Below, one piece after another: positions 16,284-25,403 of a DNA stretch of 64,000 nucleotides. Positions within the stretch are counted from its first letter, which is position 1, and every line of letters starts with the position of its first letter. Below the pieces are notes generated by a model. That model was not told the DNA's origin, searched no databases, and saw only the letters and a list, made by a program, of their open reading frames with translations. A program made the translations under genes and the position numbers. Origin of the DNA: RZYY01 sp036794825 (GTDB lineage Bacteria > Bacteroidota > Bacteroidia > Bacteroidales > 4484-276); assembly GCA_036794825.1 (NCBI GenBank), contig DAIRGA010000011.1:62001-126000 (forward strand). Direction: 5' to 3'.

Positions 16284-17762
16284 ATGAACCCTCAACTTAT
16301 ACTCTTAATTCTACTCGCCTATACCATGATGTTGTTCGTTGTTGGACGGATCACATCAAGAAATGCCGACAATGAGTCCTATTTTCTGAACAACCGCAAA
16401 TCCAACTGGCTGCTCGTTGCATATGGGATGATCGGCGCATCGCTGTCGGGCGTGACTTTTATCTCCATTCCCGGGGTTGTTTCGGAGACGCAGTTTTCCT
16501 ACATGGCGCTGGTGATTGGCTATCTGCTTGGTTATTTTATCATCGCCAAAATCCTGCTACCTCTCTATTACCGGTTGGGACTTACGTCTATCTACGCCTA
16601 CCTCGATCAGCGCTTTGGCCGCTGGTCGTATAAAACGGGCGCTTTCTATTTTCTGCTCTCTCGGCTAATTGGCGCTTCTTTCAGAATCTTTCTGGTAATC
16701 AACATTTTACAGATTTTTGTTTTCGATCAGATGGGCATCCCTTTTTGGGTAACCACCAGTGCATTTATCCTTCTCATCAATCTTTATACTTTTCGCGGAG
16801 GAATAAAAACCATTGTCTGGACTGATGCGCTGCAAACTACTTTTATGCTTACCTCGGTGGTGATAACCATATTTTTTATCAGAGATGAACTGATGATGAC
16901 CACCCGTTCGATGTTTGATGCGATAATCCAGAGCGAATATTCACAGATGATTTTTACCGACTGGAAGGATAAACGCTTCTTTCTCAAGCAGTTTTTTTCC
17001 GGCGCCTTCATTGCAATTGTTATGACAGGGCTTGACCAGGACATGATGCAGAAGAACCTGAGTTGCCGCAACCTGAAAGAAGCTCGTAAAAACATCATTA
17101 GCCTGAGCTGGGCGCTGATTCCGGTGAATTTACTTTTTCTCGGTCTTGGAGTGTTGTTGGTGATTTTTGCAAATGTCAAAGGGGTTGTTTTACCCGGTAC
17201 ATCCGATACACGTTTTCCGGAAATCGCCTTCAACCATCTGCAGCCTGTTGCCGGAATCGTCTTTGTAATCGGATTAATCTCCGCAGCCTACTCGAGCGCC
17301 GACAGCGCAATGACCGCACTAACAACTTCATTCACAGTAGATTTTCTGGGAATAAAACGCAATCCAAATCTCAGCGAAGAAAAGCGAAAGCGAATCCGTC
17401 AGATATCTCATTTCGGTATGGCTTTGGTTTTTATTCAGGTGATTATTCTTTTCAAGGCCATCAACAATTCGGCGGTGATCAACGAACTTTTTACCATTGC
17501 CGGTTATACCTACGGGCCGCTGCTGGGACTTTTCTCTTTCGGGCTTTTTACCCGCCGTAAAACCATCGACAAATTCACACCGCTGATTGCAGTGCTTTCA
17601 CCACTGATCTGTTATCTTTTGAGTAAATATTCTGAAATTTTGCTTTGGGGATATAAATTCGGATTTGAACTGTTGATATTCAATGGTTTAATTATGTTTT
17701 CAGGGTTATGGATTTTTTCTTCCAATCCAAATTCCGAAGAAGAGTTAAACTCAAAACTTTAA
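16284..17762 (+). CDS. Sodium:solute symporter (SSS family)
   Basis: Inner-membrane transporter of 492 residues with about 13 membrane helices. It shows the SSS features: GASLSGVTFISIPG in the second helix, TDALQTTFM in the middle, and SAAYSSADSAMTALTTSF, the Na2-site serine-rich helix. It starts 30 bases after gmhB, so it may be co-transcribed with the heptose genes. The substrate could be a sugar, an amino acid or a vitamin-type compound; it cannot be told from sequence. Its last 12 bases overlap the tail of the convergent TonB receptor gene. Confidence 0.93.
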   Translation: MNPQLILLILLAYTMMLFVVGRITSRNADNESYFLNNRKSNWLLVAYGMIGASLSGVTFISIPGVVSETQFSYMALVIGYLLGYFIIAKILLPLYYRLGLTSIYAYLDQRFGRWSYKTGAFYFLLSRLIGASFRIFLVINILQIFVFDQMGIPFWVTTSAFILLINLYTFRGGIKTIVWTDALQTTFMLTSVVITIFFIRDELMMTTRSMFDAIIQSEYSQMIFTDWKDKRFFLKQFFSGAFIAIVMTGLDQDMMQKNLSCRNLKEARKNIISLSWALIPVNLLFLGLGVLLVIFANVKGVVLPGTSDTRFPEIAFNHLQPVAGIVFVIGLISAAYSSADSAMTALTTSFTVDFLGIKRNPNLSEEKRKRIRQISHFGMALVFIQVIILFKAINNSAVINELFTIAGYTYGPLLGLFSFGLFTRRKTIDKFTPLIAVLSPLICYLLSKYSEILLWGYKFGFELLIFNGLIMFSGLWIFSSNPNSEEELNSKL

Positions 17763-20156
17763 AGCCACCCCGCCAAGTACATTAATTATGGCTTGAGGGA
17801 AAAACCCATCCATCCTGTACTCCCGGCCATCTTCAAAATAGCGGTAAATCCATGCATTGCTGCTGTATTTAGCGCTGAAGATGTTATTAATCAAAAGGCT
17901 GAAGTCAATTTCCCGGATGAAGCCCGTGGCTATGGAATAATTAAACCGCAGATCATTTACAAAGTAGGGATCAAGCATGCGGCTCTCGCTGGAAGTATTA
18001 TCAATATACTGTTTCCCGACATATTTTGCGATCCAGGTTACGTCAAGACCATTTAACAGGTTGTAATTCAGCACACTGCTTCCGGTTACAGGTGGGGAAA
18101 AGGAAATGTCTGTTGTCCCCAGATCTGCCGTAATTTGCTCATATGGCGGACTCCAGTTGTCAACGTATTCCTTCATATTTTTGATTTGGTTCTGGCTCAG
18201 TACAAGGTTTGCTTCCCAACGTAGTTTTGTAATTGGTGACCACCCAAAGCTGATTTCTATTCCAGCGCGATAGCTGTCGGGCACATTTTCAAAAATCGCG
18301 TTTCCAACATTGTTGATTTTGCCGGTCATCACCAGTTGATCCTTGTAATCCATGAAATACAAGTTGGCATTAACCCGGAAGTTATTGATTGTGTAACTGT
18401 GTCCCAACTCAATATCAAGAAGCCGCTCAGGCCTTGGCTGATTATCCTGGTCAGCATCGCGGAAGTCGTTTCGGGTTGGTTCGCGGTTGGCAATACCAAA
18501 GGAAAAGTGGGATTGGTGGTTTTGACTGATCGCAGCAGTTACCCCTAACTTTGGATTAAAGAACAGAAAATCATCTGTCATCGAAATATCACGCAAGTCG
18601 TCATGTATGCCGTTAATCCTGTAATTTATGCCTCGCAACTGGGCTTCAGCAAAAAAATGATAGCGCTTTTTGAGGTCATAATAAGCTTTTCCAAACAGGT
18701 TGTACTGCTTTTTGATGCCATTGTTGAAGTACCATTGGTAGTTGATCGGGATGTTTATGGCATATTCAGCCCAGGTGACCTCACCATAATGGTCGCCGTC
18801 ATAGTAATTGTATCCACCCCCGACAATTCCTCGTAAAGTACTGGAATGCTGATAATTGACCGAAAAATTGGCGCCATAGAAATTATTGTCGAGGTATTTT
18901 CTTCTTACAAGGTCAGTTCTGCTGATGGTATCGTTCCCGATAATTTCATTCTCCAGGCCATAATCGCTAAACTTCTGATTTTCTTTATAATTCTCATAAT
19001 ATCCAAATCCTTTGACCATGAAAGCTGTGATGTTGATGGATGTTTTGTGGCTTAGCGTCTGCGAGAAGATCAGTTGGTAATGATTCTGATCGTAATTATC
19101 AGTTTCGTTTTCGTAATAAGCCACCGTTCCGTCGTCCTGGTAGTACAACCCCGACGGGTTGAAGGTCCGGTTGGTGGCCAGGCTGTCGTAAGGCACACCG
19201 TTCCATGCCTGGTAAGTTTTTTCGCTTCCTGAAATCAGGTTGAATTTCAACACCGTTTTATCGGTGAAGTAACCGCCCGAAAGGTAGAATGAACTGAGGC
19301 CGGAGGTTGCACGGTCAATATAGCCGTCGCTGGTGATTTTCGAAAAACGGCCGTCAAAGGTAAATTTGCCGTCAATGAGGCCGGTTCCTGCCGAAATGGT
19401 GTTTTTGAAGGTATTAAAACTCCCGGCTGCGCTGTTGATTTCAGCATAAGGCTCAGCCCGGAGCGATTGCGTCTGGATGTTGATACTGCCGCCGAAAGCA
19501 GCAGCGCCGTTGGATGAAGTGCCAACCCCGCGTTGCACCTGGATGCTTTGCACCGATGAAGCCAGATCCGGCAGATTCACCCAATAAACACCCTGAGACT
19601 CAGGATCGTTCCATTGAACTCCATTTACGGTCACATTGATACGCGTGATGTCGGTGCCCCTGATTTTCAGGCTGGTGTAACCAATTCCCGTGCCCGCATC
19701 GCTGCTGACAACCAACCCCGGTGTGGTTTCCAGTAGGTACGGAATATCCTGACCGAGATTGCTTTTGCGGATATCTTCCTTTTCGAGGTTGATAAAGGTT
19801 GCTGGTGAGTTTTCAGGAACCCGTGATGCCGAAATTACCAATTCCTCCTCCATCACAGGTCGCTGCATCATCAAGATCTTAAAAATGGTATCTACTTTAA
19901 GATCAACTGCCTGGAGGTAATTGTCATAACCAAGAAAAGTGATTTTCAATAAATAGCTCCCTTTTTTCAACCCGTCAAATCTGAAAACTCCCTCATCGTT
20001 GGTTACCTGGGTCAGAAAAGCAGGCAGAAGGGTAACATGCGCGCCTGACAGCACCTCATTGGTTTGATAATCAAATACTTTACCCGTAAATTTAATCTGG
20101 GTGAATGCATTCGCAGACAGCAATGCAATAATCCAAAGCATTAAAAACTTTTTCAT
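17751..20156 (-). CDS. TonB-dependent outer-membrane receptor under a TPP riboswitch (probable thiamin uptake)
   Basis: Outer-membrane receptor of 801 residues that takes up a ligand at the expense of TonB energy. Signal peptide 1-19, then a carboxypeptidase-regulatory-like domain (about 22-105), a plug domain (LKIRGTDITRINVTVNGVQ and GSINIQTQSL) and a 22-strand barrel ending in GGVALKF with a terminal Phe. A TPP riboswitch lies in its leader, so thiamin or a thiamin precursor is the likely ligand. This parallels the riboswitch-controlled thiamin receptor of Bacteroides. No thiamin inner-membrane transporter (PnuT) or kinase follows it; the next gene is convergent. A 13-bp inverted repeat precedes the ATG. 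Confidence 0.93.
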   Translation of the reverse strand: MKKFLMLWIIALLSANAFTQIKFTGKVFDYQTNEVLSGAHVTLLPAFLTQVTNDEGVFRFDGLKKGSYLLKITFLGYDNYLQAVDLKVDTIFKILMMQRPVMEEELVISASRVPENSPATFINLEKEDIRKSNLGQDIPYLLETTPGLVVSSDAGTGIGYTSLKIRGTDITRINVTVNGVQWNDPESQGVYWVNLPDLASSVQSIQVQRGVGTSSNGAAAFGGSINIQTQSLRAEPYAEINSAAGSFNTFKNTISAGTGLIDGKFTFDGRFSKITSDGYIDRATSGLSSFYLSGGYFTDKTVLKFNLISGSEKTYQAWNGVPYDSLATNRTFNPSGLYYQDDGTVAYYENETDNYDQNHYQLIFSQTLSHKTSINITAFMVKGFGYYENYKENQKFSDYGLENEIIGNDTISRTDLVRRKYLDNNFYGANFSVNYQHSSTLRGIVGGGYNYYDGDHYGEVTWAEYAINIPINYQWYFNNGIKKQYNLFGKAYYDLKKRYHFFAEAQLRGINYRINGIHDDLRDISMTDDFLFFNPKLGVTAAISQNHQSHFSFGIANREPTRNDFRDADQDNQPRPERLLDIELGHSYTINNFRVNANLYFMDYKDQLVMTGKINNVGNAIFENVPDSYRAGIEISFGWSPITKLRWEANLVLSQNQIKNMKEYVDNWSPPYEQITADLGTTDISFSPPVTGSSVLNYNLLNGLDVTWIAKYVGKQYIDNTSSESRMLDPYFVNDLRFNYSIATGFIREIDFSLLINNIFSAKYSSNAWIYRYFEDGREYRMDGFFPQAIINVLGGVALKF

Positions 20157-20162
20157 CGTTCG

Positions 20163-20203
20163 ATTGATTTTTAATCTAACAATAGTTTGAATTAAAAATC
20201 AAT
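20163..20203 (-). promoter_or_regulatory. Perfect 13-bp inverted repeat before the receptor start codon
   Basis: ATTGATTTTTAAT and its exact reverse complement flank a 15-base loop. The hairpin lies in the transcript leader, between the TPP aptamer and the ATG, ending 6 bases before it. It is a good candidate for the expression platform that hides the translation start, but it is not followed by a T-run, so it is not a terminator. Confidence 0.55.
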
Positions 20204-20228
20204 AGAGGAAATGAAGGTCAATTGAGCC

Positions 20229-20305
20229 ATTATTCCCTTCGCCGGCATTACCCGGAGCAGGTTCAATGGGTATGATCTCAGCCCGTTTGTTGAGGGCACC
20301 CCTAT
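20229..20305 (-). promoter_or_regulatory. TPP riboswitch (THI element)
   Basis: On the minus strand, the conserved aptamer blocks appear in order: GGGGTGC, GGGCTGAGATCATACCC, GAACCTG, TAATGCCGGCGAAGGGA. These are the THI-box core sequences that bind thiamin pyrophosphate. The aptamer ends about 70 bases before the TonB receptor start and begins shortly after a -7 promoter element. It should reduce receptor expression when TPP is plentiful. The expected P1 arms are partly seen as CCAATA and AATAATGG. Confidence 0.96.
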
Positions 20306-20319
20306 TGGATTTTGATACG

Positions 20320-20328
20320 GCAAAGGTA
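20320..20328 (-). promoter_or_regulatory. Predicted promoter of the riboswitch-controlled receptor
   Basis: TACCTTTGC on the minus strand matches TAnnTTTGC and lies 15 bases before the aptamer, giving a leader of about 155 bases. Confidence 0.6.
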
Positions 20329-20479
20329 AAAATTTCGCTGAAAGTGAGATTTTGCTTTTAAATGAAGAAAAATTTTGAATCATGTTCGATGCTATGTAAG
20401 CCGCCACACTTAAACAGCAGTTAAATGCGGATTAAATAATTTCAATCCCTTCAACGTTTAAAAAGCAACATTTTAGGAA

Positions 20480-21064
20480 ATGGGCATCAGGTTACTCGTC
20501 ATTTCAGTTTTCATTTCAGCCCGGCTACTGCTCTTTGGGCAGGAGCAAAACCTGATTGTACTGCCCGTTGCCGTTGTGGATGGCGACACGATTCCTTATG
20601 TCAGATTATCCGAATCGGAAGTGTTTGGCTACAAAATTTTTAAAAGCAGCCGTGAGGAACGTCAGTACGACAGGCTGGTAAGGAACGTCAGGATCGTTTA
20701 CCCCTATGCAAAGCTGGCCGGAGAGATGCTCAAGGATTACGAGCAGATTCTTTTAAACACTGCGAGCGAAAAGGAGCGGAAGAAAATTATGAAAGATCTC
20801 GAAGATGAGCTGAACCGGGAATATGGTGACGAGCTCAAAAAACTCACTGTCACACAGGGTAAAATCCTGATCAAACTCATTGATCGTCAAACTGGTGAGT
20901 CGTCATTCGATCTGGTAAAGGATCTCCGCGGAAGCTTCCGGGCATTTTTCTACCAGTCGTTTGCGCGTATTTTTGGATTGAACCTCAAGGTTAAATACGA
21001 TCCCGAAGGCGAAGATAAAAGCATCGAAACCATTGTAAGGATGATTGAACGGGGACTGATCTGA
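20480..21064 (+). CDS. DUF4294 family secreted protein
   Basis: A 194-residue protein with a signal peptide (1-21, ending LLFGQE). The body is helical and charged; DTIPYVRLSESEVFGYKIF and LVRNVRIVYPYAKLAGE are typical of DUF4294, a Bacteroidota family of unknown function. It is probably periplasmic. It is a single gene, convergent with the sortilin-like gene and divergent from the TonB receptor. No enzyme motif is visible. Confidence 0.85.
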   Translation: MGIRLLVISVFISARLLLFGQEQNLIVLPVAVVDGDTIPYVRLSESEVFGYKIFKSSREERQYDRLVRNVRIVYPYAKLAGEMLKDYEQILLNTASEKERKKIMKDLEDELNREYGDELKKLTVTQGKILIKLIDRQTGESSFDLVKDLRGSFRAFFYQSFARIFGLNLKVKYDPEGEDKSIETIVRMIERGLI

Positions 21065-21132
21065 AAATCCACCTCCAAATTAAATCGTTGATATAGTGAT
21101 TTTTACCAGGACTTTTTCTCGAAGTGGAGATC

Positions 21133-21141
21133 TATCTTTGC
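21133..21141 (+). promoter_or_regulatory. Orphan -7 promoter-like element pointing into the sortilin gene
   Basis: TATCTTTGC on the plus strand in the 91-base gap between convergent genes. Transcription from it would be antisense to the 3' end of the sortilin-like gene. No gene follows on its own strand until 25530. Confidence 0.25.
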
Positions 21142-21155
21142 AAAATTATTACACA

Positions 21156-23765
21156 CTAGTTCTGGATTACAATCTTTTGAACGGCATTTCCTTTTGATGA
21201 ATTGAACTGAACAAAATAAACCCCCGGCCTTATGGAGGTGCTGATGCCTGGCTGATCCCACCTGAAAAAATGACTTCCACCTGCCATAAACCCTGAATAA
21301 AGTTTTGCGACCATCATGCCCTTTATATCGCTGATAATCAATTCACCATTGGTTGGTCCGGTAAGGTATATTTCGATCTCAGGCGCGTTGCCAACACTCA
21401 ATGAGTAGGGATTTGGAACCGGCGTCCTCATCACGACAGCGTTTTCGGTAGAGATTGAAGACGCTTCTTCAATCGAAGTTAGGACATCAAGATCTAGTCG
21501 GAAAGCCGAACTGCCGTACGTTCCGGCAACCAGTGTACGTGTGGGGTCATGAATTTTCAGATCGGTTACGGGCACATTTGGAATTCCCTGCGATAAACTC
21601 CACCACTCTTCTCCGCCATCAATAGTGTAGTAGATGCCGGCATCGGTACCAACAAACAATTGATTTTCCCTGCCTGGGTCAGCAACAATCACATTCACAG
21701 GAAGTTCCGGAAGATTACCAGAGATACTCACCCATGTCTGCCCAAGGTCGGACGATCGGAAAACATGGGGCTGTGGCTCATCCCAGCGGAATCCGGAAAC
21801 TGTTACATAGATTGTGTTGGTATCGAACGGATCAAAAGCGACACGGGTGATCCATCGAATGGGTAGACCAGAGGTGATATCACTCCAGATATCGCCGCCG
21901 ATGGTCGAAATATGAACTCTTCCGTCGTCGGTTCCAACGAGAATTTTTTGTGGATCAAGGTTTGAGATGGCGATGGTAGTAATGGTGCTGAAACCCGACA
22001 CTGCAAGGTTTCGGGTCAGATCGCCGCTCACCTGAGTCCAGTTGCTCCCTTTATTAGTGGTTTTCCACAGGCGGTAAGTGCCAAAATAGAGGATACTTGG
22101 GTTTGCAGGATGCATAGCTACCGGTGATGACCAGTTGGTGCGGTCGCCCTGCCAGGCATCGGCAATATAGGTAAATCCCTGTCCGCCGTTGTTTGACCGG
22201 TAAAGATTACCCCATTGAGATTCAGCATAAATGGTGTTGGAATTGGTGTAATCCACCAGCGTATAAAAACCGTCGCCACCGAGAATTCTTTCCCAATTGT
22301 TTAGTGCTCCCGTCCAGGTTCTGACGGTGTTATTGTCTTGTGTCCCACCATAAATCCTTTGCGGATTGAGATAATCCACCTCGATGGCATAAAACTGCGT
22401 TAACGGAAGGTTGTTGATTTTTGACCAGGAATTGCCATAATTGACACTGGTGTAAAGTCCTCCGTCATTACCATGCACAATGAAACCGGTTTGAGGATGT
22501 ATGAACATTGCATGATTATCTACGTAAACCTGGTCAATGTTGAAATAGCCGGAGATCTGGGTGTAGCTGTTCCCGCCGTTTTCCGACCTGTACATGTCAA
22601 CACCCAGCACAAAGATTCTCTGATCGTTTTGAGGATCAACCCTGATCTGGCCAAAATACCACCCGAAACTGCTGTTCATTCCCTCCAGTATGCCATCGTT
22701 GGTTTGTGTCCAGTTTTGGCCTCCGTTGATGGTTTTGAAAACTGTTGCAAAGGAGTATCCGTTTTGCATTCTGTCAATAAATGCATACACGATATCTGGG
22801 TTATTCCGTGCAATAGCCAGACCAATTCTGCCTTTCTGGTCGCCGCCGGGAAGGCCGTTGGTGAGCAATGTCCATGTGTCGCCGCCATCAACAGATTTAT
22901 AAATGCCAGAGGTTACACCATGCGATCGGCGATAAGTGTGTCCGCGCATTCTTTCCCACATAGCAGCATACAAAATTTGCGGATTCGCCGGATGTTGTGC
23001 AATGTCAATTCCTGAAGTGGAATCAGACACAAAAAGCACCTGTTGCCACGATTGCCCCCCATCCTGCGATCTGTAAATCCCCCGGTGATCGTTAGGGGTG
23101 AAGAGCGTGCCACATGCTGCTGCAAAAATCCGGCTGGTATTGCTATAGTCTACCACAATCCGGCCGAAATAGGCTGTTTGCTCCAGTCCAAGGTGCTGCC
23201 AGGTGGCTCCGCCATCGGTGGTTTTGTAAATTCCATTACCAAGATAACTCTGGCTCGACGAATTGGCCTCGCCGGTACCGGCATATAGCACCTGGTCGTC
23301 GGAGGGGTCCAGCGCAAGTGCGCCTATCGAAATCACCGGTGCTTCAGTAAAGATATTGCTCCAGGTAGCTCCATTGTTGGTGGTTTTCAATATTCCGCCT
23401 GATGCTGCCCCAACGTAGATCGTTGAGGGGTTGTCAGGGTTTATTGCCAGGTCGGTGATACGGCCTCCGATATTATATGGTCCGGCTGATTCCCATCCAT
23501 TCCGGAGCTTCGGAGCGCTGCGGTGCATCGCTTCAGCCTGCCGGAGTGCATGAAGGTAATGCTCGTGGTTGAAACCCGGATTGGGGTAAATTTTCTGTCG
23601 GGCAAACCAGTCGTTGGGTATCATTCCTGGTTCCTTGGACTCAGGAAGTTCCACGATGCCTTTCATCCACGGGTGCGTAATTTTTTCCCGGGTTAAAATG
23701 AATGTTACTACAGCGAGGCCAGCGAGCATTATAAGGACAGTGATAAAAATAAGTCGTTTTTTCAT
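21156..23765 (-). CDS. Sortilin/BNR-repeat propeller protein with T9SS sorting domain
   Basis: A surface or secreted protein of 869 residues. The start at 23765 is chosen because the protein then begins MKKRLIFITVLIMLAG, a membrane or signal segment; an earlier start adds 9 unlikely residues. The middle (about 95-780) consists of many BNR/Asp-box and VPS10-like blades, for example GGILKTTNNGATWSN, GIYKTTDGGATWQH and DGGQSWQQVLF. The end is a T9SS sorting domain (ELIISDIKGMMVAKL, RPGVYFVQF, AVQKIVIQN). Such propellers often resemble exo-glycosidases or photosystem-stability factors by name only. A real catalytic function is not evident here. Confidence 0.92.
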   Translation of the reverse strand: MKKRLIFITVLIMLAGLAVVTFILTREKITHPWMKGIVELPESKEPGMIPNDWFARQKIYPNPGFNHEHYLHALRQAEAMHRSAPKLRNGWESAGPYNIGGRITDLAINPDNPSTIYVGAASGGILKTTNNGATWSNIFTEAPVISIGALALDPSDDQVLYAGTGEANSSSQSYLGNGIYKTTDGGATWQHLGLEQTAYFGRIVVDYSNTSRIFAAACGTLFTPNDHRGIYRSQDGGQSWQQVLFVSDSTSGIDIAQHPANPQILYAAMWERMRGHTYRRSHGVTSGIYKSVDGGDTWTLLTNGLPGGDQKGRIGLAIARNNPDIVYAFIDRMQNGYSFATVFKTINGGQNWTQTNDGILEGMNSSFGWYFGQIRVDPQNDQRIFVLGVDMYRSENGGNSYTQISGYFNIDQVYVDNHAMFIHPQTGFIVHGNDGGLYTSVNYGNSWSKINNLPLTQFYAIEVDYLNPQRIYGGTQDNNTVRTWTGALNNWERILGGDGFYTLVDYTNSNTIYAESQWGNLYRSNNGGQGFTYIADAWQGDRTNWSSPVAMHPANPSILYFGTYRLWKTTNKGSNWTQVSGDLTRNLAVSGFSTITTIAISNLDPQKILVGTDDGRVHISTIGGDIWSDITSGLPIRWITRVAFDPFDTNTIYVTVSGFRWDEPQPHVFRSSDLGQTWVSISGNLPELPVNVIVADPGRENQLFVGTDAGIYYTIDGGEEWWSLSQGIPNVPVTDLKIHDPTRTLVAGTYGSSAFRLDLDVLTSIEEASSISTENAVVMRTPVPNPYSLSVGNAPEIEIYLTGPTNGELIISDIKGMMVAKLYSGFMAGGSHFFRWDQPGISTSIRPGVYFVQFNSSKGNAVQKIVIQN

Positions 23766-23999
23766 GATGGGAGTTTCTGTCGCAATCAGCACCAGTAATG
23801 GATTGAATGGCCTGATTTACTTTATGTTGATAATATGTTCGAAGATAAATTATGATTTTACCGGCAAAGATGGGGAAAAAAAATGAGGTAAAACAGGTGC
23901 CCGGTTATCGAAATCCACTCATGCAGTGGTTATCAGTCGCGCTGGCCAGCGACAAGAAAGGATGATGCTTTGAATTTGGACGGAAAATCAGATTTTAAG

Positions 24000-25376
24000 T
24001 CATTCAAAAACGACCTGGTGCGCCTGGTTCATTTTCACCCAGTAGGCTTTCCCTGGAATCAGCGACATGAGTGTTTGGATATTTTGATCGGGCCAGTAAA
24101 GCAATGTTCCTGCTATCTCTTTCACAATCAAAAGCTTATCTGTTGCATCAGCAAACAGCACCTCCGGAGTTATGGGGTTTTTAGTAAGGACTGGCATGAT
24201 GCTCCATCCTTCAGCAAGCAAAAAGTTGCTGCCATCACGCTCATAACCGGAATAGGTGAGAGTGGCTTCAGATGAAAGTTTCAAAACAAAGCCCTCGTTC
24301 TGAGGGATAAAGAAGTTTGAAGGAATATTGTCACCGGAGAATGAAATTTGTTGATAGTCAGTGAATTTAATGATTTTGTTGGTCATGCCGGTAAACTGTA
24401 ATTTGAAGGTGTTCTCTACCGGACTGACAGGGTAGGAGAAGCTATTCCATCCTTCGTTGAACAAAATTCCCTGCGATTCCGGCTGCATCGTCCAGCCATC
24501 CTGAAAAGTGATCGTTGGCGCCGAATATAGCAGGTTTCTGAAAGTTTGCCAGGAATCAGATTTTCCCTTAAGCTGGAAATCGAAAAACGGCAGCAGGAAC
24601 GACAGGACAGTCTGCTGCTGTTGTTCACGTGTAATGGTGGGTGAAGGTGAGCAGCTTCCCTCACCAAGCGAACAGAAAAAGTTGTAATCGCCAAAAAAAC
24701 AATGACCTCCGCCGTTGATTGTAATCAGAATCTTTTTGCCAGCGGGGAGCGCCTGGTACATCGGAACCTGGTGCTGCGCCGGAGGCGTAACGCAGTCGTT
24801 CTGTCCGGCAAAAACTATAGAGGGTGCGCTGATGCTGGCAGCTGCAGCAACGGCAGAGGGGCTGGTTTCGGCAGCAGCGAAAGTTACCAATGCACTGATA
24901 TTTATGTTATTGGCCGCGCCTAGGAAAGAAGCCCCACCGCCCATGCTATGTCCCATTAGTGCTGCGTTTGCAGATATTTTCCCAAAAAACGGGGAAGAGC
25001 TGCTGAGCCCTTCACTTTTCATCTTATTGGCAAGGAAAGCGATGTCCAATCCGAAATTAAGGTGATTAGGAGAAATGGAACCTTCTGTTTTTGGCAGAAC
25101 TACAATGTAGCCTTGTGGAACAAGTGCCTGCCATAAGTACTGGTATGCTGAATAGACCATCAAAAAACCATGACCAAACACAACCACCGGAAACATCCCG
25201 TCAGCCACCGGAGCATTGCTGCCCGCCTGCAACGCGGGGTAAAATATTTCAGTCGGGATGCTGCGGTTATTGCGGTCAGGATCATAGTAGGTGGTAGAAA
25301 TATTACCTACCTGGTAGGACTGTGAATAGGAAAGGCTTTGCCACATTATCAGGCTGAGTAATAATAGTTTCCTCAT
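24000..25376 (-). CDS. Secreted alpha/beta hydrolase with tandem C-terminal module
   Basis: Exported hydrolase of the dienelactone-hydrolase/chlorophyllase/polyester-esterase group. Signal peptide 1-19. The catalytic triad is visible: Ser144 in GHSMGG, Asp194 in GQNDC, His225 in GGGHCFF. The enzyme domain ends near 300. Residues 308-458 are a separate module made of two related halves, each opening with EGW and holding a GF.L or GKAYW strand; the same module ends the chitinase at 26427. There is no classic T9SS tail. The natural substrate is unknown: ester-bond polymers, lipids or small esters are all possible. Confidence 0.87.
   Translation of the reverse strand: MRKLLLLSLIMWQSLSYSQSYQVGNISTTYYDPDRNNRSIPTEIFYPALQAGSNAPVADGMFPVVVFGHGFLMVYSAYQYLWQALVPQGYIVVLPKTEGSISPNHLNFGLDIAFLANKMKSEGLSSSSPFFGKISANAALMGHSMGGGASFLGAANNINISALVTFAAAETSPSAVAAAASISAPSIVFAGQNDCVTPPAQHQVPMYQALPAGKKILITINGGGHCFFGDYNFFCSLGEGSCSPSPTITREQQQQTVLSFLLPFFDFQLKGKSDSWQTFRNLLYSAPTITFQDGWTMQPESQGILFNEGWNSFSYPVSPVENTFKLQFTGMTNKIIKFTDYQQISFSGDNIPSNFFIPQNEGFVLKLSSEATLTYSGYERDGSNFLLAEGWSIMPVLTKNPITPEVLFADATDKLLIVKEIAGTLLYWPDQNIQTLMSLIPGKAYWVKMNQAHQVVFE
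24003..24455 (-). repeat. Tandem C-terminal module copy A (hydrolase)
   Basis: Codes residues 308-458 of the hydrolase. Half 1 starts EGWNSFSYPVSP and ends near SSEATLTYSG; half 2 starts EGWSIMPVLTKNP and holds LLIVKEIAG, YWPDQNIQTL and IPGKAYW. Closely related in order and motifs to the chitinase module at 26430-26894. Confidence 0.75.
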
Positions 25377-25395
25377 CGTCAGAATTTATTTCAGA

Positions 25396-25403
25396 CAAAA
25401 ATA
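25396..25403 (-). promoter_or_regulatory. Predicted -7 promoter element of the hydrolase
   Basis: TATTTTTG on the minus strand, 19 bases upstream of the start codon. No -33 box is clear. Confidence 0.45.

Noticed and set aside
21156..23765. A true sialidase or exo-glycosidase
   Set aside because: BNR blades are present, but the arginine triad and other catalytic residues of sialidases are not seen.
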